From Candidatus Pelagibacter communis (GTDB lineage Bacteria; Pseudomonadota; Alphaproteobacteria; Pelagibacterales; Pelagibacteraceae): a stretch of DNA of 64,000 bases. Every line of letters starts with the position of its first letter. Position 1 is the first letter of the stretch. A program made the translations under genes and the position numbers. Below are positions 49,924-60,011 of the stretch, one piece after another. Location: positions 113,679-177,678 of the forward strand of contig NZ_CVSO01000040.1 in assembly GCF_001180105.1 (NCBI RefSeq), read 5' to 3'. Below the pieces are notes generated by a model, which did no database searches, was not told the origin of the DNA, and was given only the letters and a program-made list of their open reading frames with translations.

Positions 49924-51993
49924 ATGTCTGAATTTTTTTTAGAATTATTTAGCGAAGAAATTCCTGCAACTTTACAGAAAACAGCTAGAGAAAATCTACA
50001 AAAAAATTTTGAAGATTTTCTGAAAAAAGAGGAAATTAAATTTAAAGATAGTATTTCTGTTCTATCAACTCCAAATAGGTTAGTTGTTTACTGCGAAAAC
50101 ATTTCTCAAAAGATTATAAAACCAGAGGCCGAAATAAGAGGTCCGAGTGTAAATGCGCCTGAGCAAGCGCTAAATGGTTTTATAAAATCCAATAATATAA
50201 CTAAAGAAGAAACCTTTATTAGAAAAACAGATAAAGGAGAGTTTTATTTTTTTAAAAAGCCCGCTCAAACAGTAGAGACGAAATCTATTTTGCAAAAAAA
50301 TTTACCAAAAATTCTTGATGAAATCCCTTGGAAAAAATCAATGAGATGGGGTGATCATGATTTGTACTGGGGTAGACCATTAAAATCCATTCTTGCTTGT
50401 TTTGACAACAAATTTTTAGAATTTAGTTATCATCATTTAAATTCATCCAATTTTACCTATCTGGATAAAGACTTTGAGGAGAAAACAAGTAAATTTTCAA
50501 ATTTTAAAACTTACAAGGAATTTTTCAAGAGCAAAGGCATTATATTGGATCATAATAAAAGAGAGGAATTTATTGAAAATCAATTATTAAAAAAAACTAA
50601 ATTAGACAGGTTGAAGTTAACCCCAAACAAAAAATTATTAACTGAAGTAACAAATATTGTTGAAAAACCCAATATAATTAAATGTACGTTTGACAAAAGA
50701 TTTTTAAAGATTCCTAAAGAAATATTAGTCACAACTATGGAAGTTCATCAAAAGTATTTCCCAACCTTTGATAATAAAGATAATTTAACGAATGTTTTCT
50801 TTGTTGTTGCAGACAATAGTGATACCAAAGGTTTAATTAGATTAGGAAATGAGCGAGTAGTTGAAGCTCGTTTAAATGATGCTCAATTTTTCTGGGATAA
50901 AAATAAAACAAAAAATTTAGTCAAAGGAATATCAGATCTAAAAAATGTAAATTATTTTGAAGGATTAGGAACTTACTTTGATAAAACTCAAAGATTAAGA
51001 AAGCTTGGATCGCTAATATCTGATGAACTTTTAATTAGTAAAGAAAAAGTTGAAGTGGCATCTTCTATTTGTAAAGTAGATTTAGTTTCTGACTTAGTGG
51101 GAGAGTTCCCTGAACTTCAAGGTGTAATGGGTGGCCACTTTGCTAAAGCTCAAGGATTCGATAACGAAACTTGTTTGGCCATTAGTGAACATTACTTACC
51201 AACAGGCCCAGAGACAAAGACACCAAAAAAACCTTACTCAGTCACTTTAGCTCTGAGTGATAAAATAGACACCTTAGTTGGTTTTTTTACAATAAATTTA
51301 AAACCATCCAGCTCAAAGGATCCATTCGCATTAAGAAGGTCAGCAATTGGTCTTATAAGACTAATAATAGAAAATAAATTAGAGATTAAGTTAAAAGATT
51401 TAATAAATTATTCTTGTGTTTTGTTTGGAGAACAAGATATAGATTTTGATATTAAGACTGTTCAACAAGATCTGTTTAATTTTTTTTCTGAGAGGCTTAA
51501 ATTTTATATGAAAGAAAAAAAAATAAGACCAGATATTATAGAATGCTCAATAAATAGTTATAGCGCAGATCAAATTTATAAAATTTACAACAAGGCATTT
51601 ATTTTAAATAAATTGATCGATAAAAATATTGGTCAAGATGTAATTTTTTCTTACAAAAGAGCATCCAATATTCTATCAAACGAAATATCTAAAAATAACA
51701 TTGAACTTGAAAATTCGACTGATCCAGGTCTATTCAAAAATGATTTTGAAAAAAAACTATACAAAAAAATACAAGAAATAAGAAAATATTTTACAAGCCT
51801 AGGTAGTCGTGAGGATTGTAAAAAAACTTTAGAGGTTTTAGCTGATGCAAAAACTGATGTTTCTAACTTCTTTGACAATGTAATAGTTAATGATGAAGAT
51901 GAAGCAATCAAAAAAAATCGTTTGGAACTTGTGCAATTGTTATGTAAAACGTTCAATAATTATTTAAATTTTTCTAATATTGAAAGCGCATAA
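49924..51993 (+). CDS. glyS: Glycine--tRNA ligase beta subunit
   Basis: The 689-residue beta subunit starts FFLELFSEEIPATLQKTARE and carries the family's HD-like region (ATTMEVHQKYFPTF, NERVVEARLNDAQFFWDKN, SDLVGEFPELQGVMGGHFA, KDPFALRRSAIGLIRL). The C-terminal part binds tRNA-Gly anticodon. Its TAA shares an A with the ATG of ppdK (TAATG), so the pyruvate dikinase is translationally coupled to it. Confidence 0.97.
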   Translation: MSEFFLELFSEEIPATLQKTARENLQKNFEDFLKKEEIKFKDSISVLSTPNRLVVYCENISQKIIKPEAEIRGPSVNAPEQALNGFIKSNNITKEETFIRKTDKGEFYFFKKPAQTVETKSILQKNLPKILDEIPWKKSMRWGDHDLYWGRPLKSILACFDNKFLEFSYHHLNSSNFTYLDKDFEEKTSKFSNFKTYKEFFKSKGIILDHNKREEFIENQLLKKTKLDRLKLTPNKKLLTEVTNIVEKPNIIKCTFDKRFLKIPKEILVTTMEVHQKYFPTFDNKDNLTNVFFVVADNSDTKGLIRLGNERVVEARLNDAQFFWDKNKTKNLVKGISDLKNVNYFEGLGTYFDKTQRLRKLGSLISDELLISKEKVEVASSICKVDLVSDLVGEFPELQGVMGGHFAKAQGFDNETCLAISEHYLPTGPETKTPKKPYSVTLALSDKIDTLVGFFTINLKPSSSKDPFALRRSAIGLIRLIIENKLEIKLKDLINYSCVLFGEQDIDFDIKTVQQDLFNFFSERLKFYMKEKKIRPDIIECSINSYSADQIYKIYNKAFILNKLIDKNIGQDVIFSYKRASNILSNEISKNNIELENSTDPGLFKNDFEKKLYKKIQEIRKYFTSLGSREDCKKTLEVLADAKTDVSNFFDNVIVNDEDEAIKKNRLELVQLLCKTFNNYLNFSNIESA

Positions 51994-54653
51994 TGAGTAA
52001 CTTAGTTTTTAACTTTAAATCTAAAAAAATAAAAAAGATTAAGAACCCAAAGTTCATTTTAGGTGGCAAAGGAGCAAATCTAGCTCAAATGGGAAAACTT
52101 GGTTTACCCGTGCCTCCCGGATTTACAATATCAACAGGGGTTTGTGAAATATTTTATAAAAACAATAAAAAACTTAATTTAAAGCTTATTAAATCAATTA
52201 AACAAGAATTAAAACAAATCGAAAAAGAATGTGGAAAAAAATTTGGCGATTTAGAAAATCCATTGTTAGTTTCAGTAAGGTCAGGTGCAAGAGTTTCAAT
52301 GCCTGGAATGATGGATACAATTTTAAATTTAGGTTTAAATGATGATACAGTTAAAGCTCTTGCAAAAAAAACATCTAATATGAGATTTGCAAAAGACAGC
52401 TATAGAAGATTCATTCAAATGTATTCTAATGTGGTGCTCGGAGTTGAAAGCTATAACTTTGAGGAATTAATTGAAAATTATAAGTTAACAAAAGGTGTTT
52501 TGTTAGATACTGATCTAGATGAAAATGACTGGGATGGTCTTATCAAAGACTTTAAAAACGTGGTTAAAGAAAAAACTAAAAAACAATTCCCACAAGATGT
52601 TTATGAACAATTGTTTGGAGCTATTTCGGCAGTTTTTTTATCATGGGAAAGTAACAGAGCAAAAGTTTACAGAAAGTTAAATCAAATACCATCCGCATGG
52701 GGAACAGCCGTAAACGTTCAATCAATGGTTTTCGGAAATATGGGTAACGATTGTGCAACAGGCGTTGTTTTTACAAGAAATCCATCAAATGGAAAAAATG
52801 AAATTTATGGAGAGTATCTTATTAATGCTCAAGGGGAGGATGTTGTAGCTGGCACAAGAACACCAAATTACATAACAAAAAAAGCCAACAAAGATTCAAA
52901 TTCAAAAGGTAAATCAATGGAAGAAGCTATGCCAAAAGTTTATGTTCAACTAAAAAAAATTCTAAAGCTTTTAGAAAAGTTTTACAAAGATATGCAAGAT
53001 GTAGAGTTCACAGTTGAAAATTCTAAACTTTGGATGCTTCAGACAAGATCTGGAAAAAGGACTGCAAAATCTGCTGTAAAAATTGCTGTAGACATGGTTA
53101 AAGAAAAACTGATAACAAAAAAAGAGGCAGTCTTAAGAGTCGACCCTAACACTTTAGATACACTTCTCCATCCAACATTAGATGAAACAAAAGAAGTAAA
53201 AACTATTGCAAAAGGTTTGCCCGCATCCCCAGGTGCAACAAGTGGAAAGGTTGTTTTTTCATCAGATGAAGCAGAAAGATTAAATGGCATGATGCAAGAC
53301 ACTATTCTTGTTCGAGTAGAAACTTCACCAGAAGATATCCACGGTATGCATGCAGCAAAAGGTATTTTAACTGCTCGTGGAGGAATGACGAGTCATGCTG
53401 CTGTTGTTGCAAGAGGTATGGGAAGACCATGCGTTTCAGGTTCAAGTGAAATAGATATCAATTATGAGCAAAAAATATTTAGAACCTCTTCAAACGTAGA
53501 GGTAAAAGAAGGAGATGTGATTACAATTGATGGATCTACAGGAAGAGTTATTTTAGATAAAGTTCCAACTTTAAAGCCAGAGATCTCAGGTGATTTTTCA
53601 AAATTAATGAGTTGGGCTGATAGTTACAGAAAATTAAAAGTAAGAACAAATTCTGAGACCCCTCTTGATACAAAAACAGCAAGAGAATTTGGAGCTGAGG
53701 GCATTGGTCTTTGTAGGACTGAGCATATGTTTTTTGACGAGGATAGAATTTTATCTGTAAGAGAAATGATTTTGTCAAAAACTATTGAGGACAGAAATAA
53801 GGCTTTGGCAAAATTATTACCTCATCAAAAAAATGACTTTATACAAATTTTTGAAATAATGAGTGGTCTTCCAGTAACAGTTAGATTGCTTGATCCACCT
53901 TTACATGAATTCTTACCCAAAAATGATAAAGAAATTGGCGATCTAAGTTCAGTAACAGGTTTAAGCGATAATGAAATAAAGTCAAGAACAGAGGAATTGC
54001 ATGAACATAATCCAATGCTCGGACACAGAGGATGTAGATTGGGTATTTCTTTTCCAGAAATTTATGAAATGCAATGCAGAGCAATTTTTGAAGCTTTAGT
54101 TGAATGCAAAAAGAAGAAACTCAAATCTACAATGCCAGAAATAATGATACCTCTGGTATCAACTGAGGCAGAAATCAAAATAATGAAAGACTTAGTGATC
54201 AGAGTCGCTAAAAAAGTTCAAGATGAAAATAATACTAAAATAAGTTTCTTGGTAGGAACCATGATTGAACTGCCAAGAGCAGCAATTAAAGCAAAAGACA
54301 TTGCAAAACATGCTGAATTTTTTAGTTTCGGTACTAATGATTTAACTCAAACAACTTTTGGCATTAGTAGAGATGACAGTGGAAAATTTTTAAATGATTA
54401 TATTGAAAATAAGATATTTGATATTGATCCTTTCGTTTCAATAGACGAGGGTGTAGGAGATTTAATTGAGATAGCTACATTAAAAGGCAGAAAACAAAAT
54501 AAAAAAATTAAACTTGGAATTTGTGGAGAACATGGTGGAGATCCCAAAAGTATAAATTTTTGTTCAAAAACAGGATTAAATTATGTCTCTTGTTCACCCT
54601 ACAGAGTTCCTGTTGCACGTCTAGCAGCTGCCCAAGCTGAGCTTAAAAAATAA
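51993..54653 (+). CDS. ppdK: Pyruvate, phosphate dikinase
   Basis: PpdK interconverts pyruvate, ATP and Pi with PEP, AMP and PPi. The 886-residue protein has the N-terminal ATP-grasp (GGKGANLAQMGKLGLPVPPG, VSVRSGARVSMPGMMDTILN, VVFTRNPSNGKNE). The swivelling His domain has GGMTSHAAVVARGMGRPCVS, and the C-terminal TIM barrel has GIGLCRTEHMFF, MLGHRGCRLGI, FSFGTNDLTQTTFGISRDD and KLGICGEHGGDP. It probably substitutes for or complements pyruvate kinase and allows reversible PEP formation. It shares one base with glyS. Confidence 0.98.
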   Translation: MSNLVFNFKSKKIKKIKNPKFILGGKGANLAQMGKLGLPVPPGFTISTGVCEIFYKNNKKLNLKLIKSIKQELKQIEKECGKKFGDLENPLLVSVRSGARVSMPGMMDTILNLGLNDDTVKALAKKTSNMRFAKDSYRRFIQMYSNVVLGVESYNFEELIENYKLTKGVLLDTDLDENDWDGLIKDFKNVVKEKTKKQFPQDVYEQLFGAISAVFLSWESNRAKVYRKLNQIPSAWGTAVNVQSMVFGNMGNDCATGVVFTRNPSNGKNEIYGEYLINAQGEDVVAGTRTPNYITKKANKDSNSKGKSMEEAMPKVYVQLKKILKLLEKFYKDMQDVEFTVENSKLWMLQTRSGKRTAKSAVKIAVDMVKEKLITKKEAVLRVDPNTLDTLLHPTLDETKEVKTIAKGLPASPGATSGKVVFSSDEAERLNGMMQDTILVRVETSPEDIHGMHAAKGILTARGGMTSHAAVVARGMGRPCVSGSSEIDINYEQKIFRTSSNVEVKEGDVITIDGSTGRVILDKVPTLKPEISGDFSKLMSWADSYRKLKVRTNSETPLDTKTAREFGAEGIGLCRTEHMFFDEDRILSVREMILSKTIEDRNKALAKLLPHQKNDFIQIFEIMSGLPVTVRLLDPPLHEFLPKNDKEIGDLSSVTGLSDNEIKSRTEELHEHNPMLGHRGCRLGISFPEIYEMQCRAIFEALVECKKKKLKSTMPEIMIPLVSTEAEIKIMKDLVIRVAKKVQDENNTKISFLVGTMIELPRAAIKAKDIAKHAEFFSFGTNDLTQTTFGISRDDSGKFLNDYIENKIFDIDPFVSIDEGVGDLIEIATLKGRKQNKKIKLGICGEHGGDPKSINFCSKTGLNYVSCSPYRVPVARLAAAQAELKK

Positions 54654-54658
54654 GGAAT

Positions 54659-55492
54659 TTAAATTTCTAGTTTGAAATCCATAGCTGGGGCACTATGGGT
54701 AATGCTACCAACTGAAATTCTATCTACGCCTGTTGCAGCAACTGATTTTACATTCTTAAGTGTTATATTTCCAGATGCTTCAGTTTCATAATATTTTTTT
54801 GCAAGCTTAACACCTAATTTAAGATTTTTGATATTCATATTGTCAAAAAGGACAGTGTTAAATTTAATTCCCACAATTGATTTAAGCTGTTTTAGATTAT
54901 CAACTTCGACTGTTATCTTTTTTCCTTTTTTATTCTTAATTGCTTTTAGAACTAAAAATTTTAGATCTGAACTTGCAATATGATTATCTTTAATTAAAAA
55001 TTCATCACTTAGATTAAATCTATGGTTGGTACCACCACCCAATTTAACTGCATACTTTTGTATTACTCTCAAGTTTGGAATTGTTTTACGAGTGCAACAA
55101 ATCTTACTTTTCCCTCTAGCTAATTTAACGAATTTATTTGTGTAACTAGCTATACCTGATATATGAGAAAGATAATTGAGCGCTACTCTTTCACAAATTA
55201 AAATATTTTTTGAATTACCTTTAATCATAGCAATAATTTGACCCTTTTTAACTTGAGAACCATCTTTTTTTTTAATATGAAATTGGACTTTGTTATCAAA
55301 GATTTTAAATGTACTTTTAGCAAACTCTATTCCACCAATTATTCCATTTTGATTTGCAATTATTTTAAATGACTTGACACCACCTTTCTGCATAAGATTT
55401 GATGTAATATCTCCATTTGGATATAAATCCTCGTTTAATGCAAGCTTAACGGAATTATTGATAAAACTTTTACTTAAAATTATTTTGGACAC
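54659..55492 (-). CDS. nadC: Nicotinate-nucleotide pyrophosphorylase (quinolinate phosphoribosyltransferase)
   Basis: NadC converts quinolinate and PRPP to nicotinate mononucleotide. The 277-residue protein has ALNEDLYPNGDITSNLM, LNYLSHISGIASYTNKFV, CTRKTIPNLRVIQKYAVKLG, GGTNHRFNLSDEFLIKDNHI, VEVDNLKQL and EASGNITLKNV. These are canonical. It lies 5 bases after nadA on the same strand, making a de novo NAD operon; nadB is not seen in the window. It converges on ppdK with a 5-base gap. Confidence 0.96.
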   Translation of the reverse strand: MSKIILSKSFINNSVKLALNEDLYPNGDITSNLMQKGGVKSFKIIANQNGIIGGIEFAKSTFKIFDNKVQFHIKKKDGSQVKKGQIIAMIKGNSKNILICERVALNYLSHISGIASYTNKFVKLARGKSKICCTRKTIPNLRVIQKYAVKLGGGTNHRFNLSDEFLIKDNHIASSDLKFLVLKAIKNKKGKKITVEVDNLKQLKSIVGIKFNTVLFDNMNIKNLKLGVKLAKKYYETEASGNITLKNVKSVAATGVDRISVGSITHSAPAMDFKLEI

Positions 55493-55497
55493 AGATA

Positions 55498-56487
55498 TTA
55501 TCTGCCTATTTCAGCCATTCTCTCCACAGACTTTCTTGCTTTTTCGATTGTTTCATCTGACATTATAATTTCATTTGTTTCATTCTTCAAACAATCTAAA
55601 ATTTTAGGAAGAGTAATTCTTTTCATGTGAGGGCATAAGTTACATGGTCTTATAAACTTCACATTTGGATTATCAACTTGGACATTGTCGCTCATAGAAC
55701 ACTCTGTTACCATCATGACTTTTTCTGGTTGATTATCTTTAACATATTTTATCATTCCACTTGTTGAACCTGTGAAATCACTTGCATTTATCACATCTGG
55801 TGGACACTCAGGATGTGCTATAACTTTTATACCTGGATTATTTTTTCTTATTTCATTAATTTCAGTATCATTAAACTTTTCATGCACTTCACATGTTCCT
55901 TTCCATGAAATAATTTCAACATCTGTTTGAGAGGCGACATATTTAGCAAGATAATCATCTGGCAAGAAAATTACTTTTTTAACCCCCAGTGAATTTACAA
56001 TTTTAACAGCATTTGCTGAAGTACAACAAACATCTGTCTCTGCTTTTACATCTGCTGATGTGTTTACATACGAAACGACAGGCACACCCGGATTTTGCTT
56101 TTTAAGTTTTCTTACATCCTCACCAGTTATTGATGAAGATAAAGAACAACCTGCCCTCATATCTGGTAACAATACTTTTTTATTTGGGCTCATAAGTTTT
56201 GCAGTCTCGGCCATAAAATGTACTCCACACATCACAATTATATCAGCCTTGGTTTTTGCAGCCTCAACAGCTAAAGCAAGAGAGTCCGCAGAAAAATCAG
56301 ATATCCCATGATAAATTTCCGGGGTCTGATAGTTATGTGCAAGAATAACCGCGTTCTTTTCTTTTTTTAGTTTATTTATTTCATAAATATAAGGTGCGTG
56401 AGTGGACCATTCAATTTCTGGAATAGTCTTCGAAATTTTTTGATAAATTGGCTGAGTTGCTTTTTTTATTTCAGGAGTAAATTCCAT
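55498..56487 (-). CDS. nadA: Quinolinate synthase
   Basis: NadA is the [4Fe-4S] enzyme that condenses iminoaspartate with dihydroxyacetone phosphate. The 329-residue protein has VILAHNYQTPEIYHGISDF, DSLALAVEAAKTKADIIVMC, GVHFMAETAKLMSPNKKVLL and MRAGCSLSSSI. The cluster cysteines lie in MCGVHFM, VCCTSANAVK and PCNLCPHMKRITL. It is upstream of nadC. The source of iminoaspartate (NadB or aspartate dehydrogenase) is not encoded here. Confidence 0.97.
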   Translation of the reverse strand: MEFTPEIKKATQPIYQKISKTIPEIEWSTHAPYIYEINKLKKEKNAVILAHNYQTPEIYHGISDFSADSLALAVEAAKTKADIIVMCGVHFMAETAKLMSPNKKVLLPDMRAGCSLSSSITGEDVRKLKKQNPGVPVVSYVNTSADVKAETDVCCTSANAVKIVNSLGVKKVIFLPDDYLAKYVASQTDVEIISWKGTCEVHEKFNDTEINEIRKNNPGIKVIAHPECPPDVINASDFTGSTSGMIKYVKDNQPEKVMMVTECSMSDNVQVDNPNVKFIRPCNLCPHMKRITLPKILDCLKNETNEIIMSDETIEKARKSVERMAEIGR

Positions 56488-56543
56488 AATATAAATGTAT
56501 CAACTTGAAAGATAATTGTCATTCAATTATTGTGACGCATAAG

Positions 56544-56629
56544 GCGGCCATGCTGAAATTGGTAGACAGGCACGGTTGAGGGCCGTGTGGACCTAGTCCA
56601 TGAGAGTTCAAATCTCTCTGGCCGCACCA
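56544..56629 (+). tRNA. tRNA-Leu (GAG)
   Basis: The 86-base class II tRNA has acceptor GCGGCCA/TGGCCGC, an anticodon stem CACGG/CCGTG around loop TTGAGGG (anticodon GAG) and a long variable arm (TGTGGACCTAGTCCATG). The T arm has GTTCAAAT, and CCA is encoded. It should read CUC and CUU leucine codons. The stop codon of the convergent cupin gene begins 1 base past the CCA. Confidence 0.95.
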
Positions 56630-56630
56630 T

Positions 56631-56975
56631 TTAAATAGCTTTGTTTTTTTTTCTTAAAAACACTAATAATAAACATCCTTTTTTTGAAAAAGATGAATGT
56701 TTTGAACCTGGCTTATACGATATAAAATCACCTTTATTGAAAGTTGTATTATCTTCATCAATTAGTTCTCCATCCAAAACAAAAAATTCCTCATAGTTTT
56801 GGTGTTTATGTTTTAGGCTTCTAGTACCGGGAGCCATTTTTAGTATGTAACTTCCAACACCAGTATTTTGATTATAAGATATTTTATGCCAACTCATACC
56901 TGAAATTGGTTTTCCATAACTGTTAAATGGAGTAAATTTTAATTTAGATGGATTTATTATTTTCCTATTTTTCAC
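56631..56975 (-). CDS. Cupin-domain protein
   Basis: The 114-residue protein contains a single cupin barrel: motif 1 LKHKHQNYEEFFVLDGEL with two His and a Glu as likely metal ligands, and motif 2 GDFISYKPGSKHSSFSKKG with the third His. It resembles small ChrR-like or anti-sigma-associated cupins, but no sigma factor gene lies next to it. It shares one base with the ygfZ stop, so the two are co-expressed. Substrate unknown. Confidence 0.8.
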   Translation of the reverse strand: MKNRKIINPSKLKFTPFNSYGKPISGMSWHKISYNQNTGVGSYILKMAPGTRSLKHKHQNYEEFFVLDGELIDEDNTTFNKGDFISYKPGSKHSSFSKKGCLLLVFLRKKNKAI

Positions 56976-57862
56976 TAATTCAGCCAGTTAGGTTTAAATA
57001 TTTCGATATTTGCTTCTCCACACTTAAATTCTTTATTATATTCAAACTCCTTATCTTTAAATTTGATTAGGGCAAAACTAAATTTATTTGCTATCAAAAC
57101 TTTACCAATTTCTATGTTATTAGATGTAATTGGGTCATTATTATTTATTGACCCTTTTTTTACTTGAAGCGGTAATAATCTTTTGTTCAATTTATCTTTA
57201 TTTTTAATACGTGAAGTATTTTCTTGGCCAACATAACAGCCTTTCTTAAAATCAATTGCATTAAGTTCCACAAAGTTACACTCTATTCCAAATAATTTTT
57301 CTTGTAATTGGTCCATGTTACTTTGAGGTATACCTAGCTCAAAACTTAATTTGTAATATTCATCAACATTAGAAGATTTAAGTTTCATTTTTTTTAGGGA
57401 CATGTACAGTTTTTCAAGATTAGCAATTATTCTACCCCCCAATTTTTTATTTCTTGGATCAAGAAGAACATGGTCCTCATTATATTTAGTTGTATACCCC
57501 AACTCATCTTTTGCACCTGCTATAGATAAGAATTTTTCATGATTAAAAGCAGCTACCACAAATTCGTTGCTTAGATTTAAAATTTCTACATCTGATCTTA
57601 GTTTGTACATAACTAATTTTTTATAAAGCTGATCAACTATTCTTTTTTCACAATCTAATAGGTATCCATCCTTGTGTTTTATTACTATAAAATCAAATAA
57701 AAACTTTCCCTGAGGTGAAAGCAAGGAGGCAAAACAACTTTTACTTTCATTTACTTTTTCAATATCATTTGAGATAAGATTTTGTAGAAATTTTTCAGAG
57801 TCTGCGCCGCTGATATACAAAATACCCCTATCCTCTAAAATATAAACTTTTTCTGTATTCAT
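56975..57862 (-). CDS. ygfZ: Folate-binding YgfZ/GcvT-like protein
   Basis: The 295-residue protein has the YgfZ signature KKGCYVGQENTSRI near residue 215 with its conserved cysteine, and the N-terminal GcvT-like block ISGADSEKFLQNLISNDIEK. YgfZ/IBA57 proteins help assemble or repair certain [4Fe-4S] enzymes in a folate-dependent way, which would suit radical-SAM enzymes and NadA-type clusters. It diverges from the dihydroorotase gene by 42 bases and precedes the cupin gene. Confidence 0.9.
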   Translation of the reverse strand: MNTEKVYILEDRGILYISGADSEKFLQNLISNDIEKVNESKSCFASLLSPQGKFLFDFIVIKHKDGYLLDCEKRIVDQLYKKLVMYKLRSDVEILNLSNEFVVAAFNHEKFLSIAGAKDELGYTTKYNEDHVLLDPRNKKLGGRIIANLEKLYMSLKKMKLKSSNVDEYYKLSFELGIPQSNMDQLQEKLFGIECNFVELNAIDFKKGCYVGQENTSRIKNKDKLNKRLLPLQVKKGSINNNDPITSNNIEIGKVLIANKFSFALIKFKDKEFEYNKEFKCGEANIEIFKPNWLN

Positions 57863-57904
57863 AATTGATAAATATATAAATATAATATATCTACTTTTAA
57901 AACA

Positions 57905-59209
57905 ATGTTAGATCTGATCATTAAAAACGGCGAATGTTATATTAACGGCAATCTTGAAAAAAAAGATATCGGAATATCTAATAACAAAATTGTTGAGATT
58001 GGTGACTTGAAGGATAAATCTAAAGAAACATTTGATGCAAAAGGATTGACCGTTTTGCCCGGGTGTATTGACACTCAAGTTCATTTTAGAGAGCCAGGAT
58101 CCACTGATGCTGAGGATTTAAATTCAGGAAGTAAAGCAGCTATCATGGGTGGAATAACTTCAGTTTTTGAAATGCCAAATACCAATCCACCTACAACAAA
58201 TTTTGAAGAGTTTGACAAAAAAATTCAAATAGGAAAAGGAATGTTTTGCAATCACGCATTTTATTTTGGTGCAACAGCTGAAAATTATTCAACACTAGAA
58301 AAACTCAAAGATTTAAAAGGATGTTGTGGAATAAAACTTTTTGCAGGATCTTCTACTGGAAATTTATTAGTTGATAAAGAGAAAGATATAGAAAAAGTTT
58401 TTGAACATGCTTCCAAAGTAGTTGCTGTGCATTCTGAAGATGAGGAAATATTAAAAGTTAGAAAAAAATTAATAGAGGAGGGCAACGTATTAAGTCACCC
58501 TATTTGGAGGAATGAAGAAGTCGCAATGTCTTCTACCCGAAGAATTGTAAAAATTGCAAAAAGATTAAATAAAAAAGCACACATACTTCACATAACCACA
58601 AAAGAGGAGGTTGATTTTCTTTCTCAAAATAAAGGATTAATTACTTTTGAAATCACACCTCAACACTTAACTATTTATTCCCCAGATTGTTATAATAAAT
58701 TAGGAACATATGCACAGATGAATCCGCCAATAAGAGATAAATCGCATTACGATCGTCTTTGGTATGCAGTGAGAAATAATTACAATGATACTATTGGCTC
58801 GGACCACGCACCACACTTAAAAACTAATAAAGATAAAAAATATCCTAATTCCCCTTCTGGTATGCCAGGTGTGCAAACAATTCTTCCAGTTATGTTGGAT
58901 CATGTAAACAATAAAAAATTGAAGTTGGAACAATTAATGAAACTAATGTGTGAAAATCCAGTAAAAATTTTTGGTATTAAAAACAAAGGATTTTTAAAGG
59001 AAGATTATGATGCAGATATTACAATTGTTGATTTAAATAAATCAATAAAAATACAAAATAAAGATATTCAGAGTAAATGTGGTTGGTCTCCATTTAATGG
59101 TTACAGTTTCAAAGGCTTTCCTGTTGTGACTATAGTAAATGGAAAAATAAAAATGAAAAATGGCAAAATAATTGGAGATCCTGAAGGAAAACCTCTGGAG
59201 TTTAATTAA
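57905..59209 (+). CDS. pyrC: Dihydroorotase, class I
   Basis: The 434-residue amidohydrolase has metal-binding PGCIDTQVHFREPGSTDAED, EMPNTNPPTTN, GIKLFAGSSTGNLL with the likely carboxylated lysine, AVHSEDEEI, AHILHITTKEE and GSDHAPHLKTNK. These match class I dihydroorotases that close the pyrimidine ring of dihydroorotate. It overlaps the convergent epimerase gene by 8 bases. Related amidohydrolases (hydantoinase, allantoinase) share the fold, but the motif set favours dihydroorotase. Confidence 0.92.
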   Translation: MLDLIIKNGECYINGNLEKKDIGISNNKIVEIGDLKDKSKETFDAKGLTVLPGCIDTQVHFREPGSTDAEDLNSGSKAAIMGGITSVFEMPNTNPPTTNFEEFDKKIQIGKGMFCNHAFYFGATAENYSTLEKLKDLKGCCGIKLFAGSSTGNLLVDKEKDIEKVFEHASKVVAVHSEDEEILKVRKKLIEEGNVLSHPIWRNEEVAMSSTRRIVKIAKRLNKKAHILHITTKEEVDFLSQNKGLITFEITPQHLTIYSPDCYNKLGTYAQMNPPIRDKSHYDRLWYAVRNNYNDTIGSDHAPHLKTNKDKKYPNSPSGMPGVQTILPVMLDHVNNKKLKLEQLMKLMCENPVKIFGIKNKGFLKEDYDADITIVDLNKSIKIQNKDIQSKCGWSPFNGYSFKGFPVVTIVNGKIKMKNGKIIGDPEGKPLEFN

Positions 59210-60008
59210 ATAATTTTTTACTTAAATTTATACAGTCTGTTCTCAATTCACTTAAAGTATTTTTAATTCCAATCTTTTTCATTAATTTATTGTTATTAAG
59301 ATAAAAACTTTTATCTTTATTTTCTATTAATTTGATAACTTGAATTTTCTTTTTATTATACCTATTCAACCATTCTACTATATCGTTTAAATAAATTTTT
59401 CTTCCAATTGACAAATTAAAAATACCATTAAGATCTTTTTTTATTATCATCTCAAGAAGTTGGCAGAATTTTTTGACAGATATGAAATCTTTAAATCTTT
59501 TTTTATTATCAAAAATTATACCCTTTTTGGCGTCCTTATAAAAATAATCAATGAAGGTTTTATGAAGATGATTTTTTTGATTTTCTTTATATCCAATTAT
59601 ATTTGATATTCGTAAAATTAATAACTTTTTTCCAAACACTCTTTTAAGATATTTTTCTGTAATTAGTTTATTTTTTGAATAGTGTGTCTTTGGTAAAAGT
59701 TTACTATCTTCTTTAATATTTGCCCCCCCTTTATAAACTTTCCTTGAACTTAAAAAAATATATGTTGTTTCTTTCGAAGTTATCATTTTTGAAATTTCAA
59801 AATCATTATCGTATTTTTTTAAGTACCTTTTATTAATATAATTTTTATTTATTGATGTATTAATTACGAAATTGAAATTATTAATTTCTTTTCCAAATTT
59901 ATTAATATCCTTGAAATGAATAATTTTAGATTTGAATTTTTTGTTTAAATGTTTATGCAGGTTTTTTCCTAAAAAACCTCTCTTACCAATTATCAATATT
60001 TTTTTCAT
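59202..60008 (-). CDS. NAD-dependent epimerase/dehydratase (extended SDR), sugar-related
   Basis: The 268-residue protein begins ILIIGKRGFLGKNLHKHL (GxxGxxG), has FLSSRKVYKG with the catalytic Ser region, and THYSKNKLITEKYL with YxxxK (Tyr and Lys). It resembles short sugar-nucleotide reductases or epimerases such as RfbD-like proteins. It is very rich in Lys, Asn and Ile, more so than its housekeeping neighbours. It lies 3 bases after a glycosyltransferase on the same strand, forming a two-gene envelope-sugar cassette between pyrC and the CoA ligase. Exact activity is unknown. Confidence 0.8.
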   Translation of the reverse strand: MKKILIIGKRGFLGKNLHKHLNKKFKSKIIHFKDINKFGKEINNFNFVINTSINKNYINKRYLKKYDNDFEISKMITSKETTYIFLSSRKVYKGGANIKEDSKLLPKTHYSKNKLITEKYLKRVFGKKLLILRISNIIGYKENQKNHLHKTFIDYFYKDAKKGIIFDNKKRFKDFISVKKFCQLLEMIIKKDLNGIFNLSIGRKIYLNDIVEWLNRYNKKKIQVIKLIENKDKSFYLNNNKLMKKIGIKNTLSELRTDCINLSKKLFN

Positions 60009-60011
60009 TTA

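Noticed and set aside
53039..54084. Several antisense open frames over ppdK
   Set aside because: They mirror the codon bias of an AT-rich gene and resemble no known protein.
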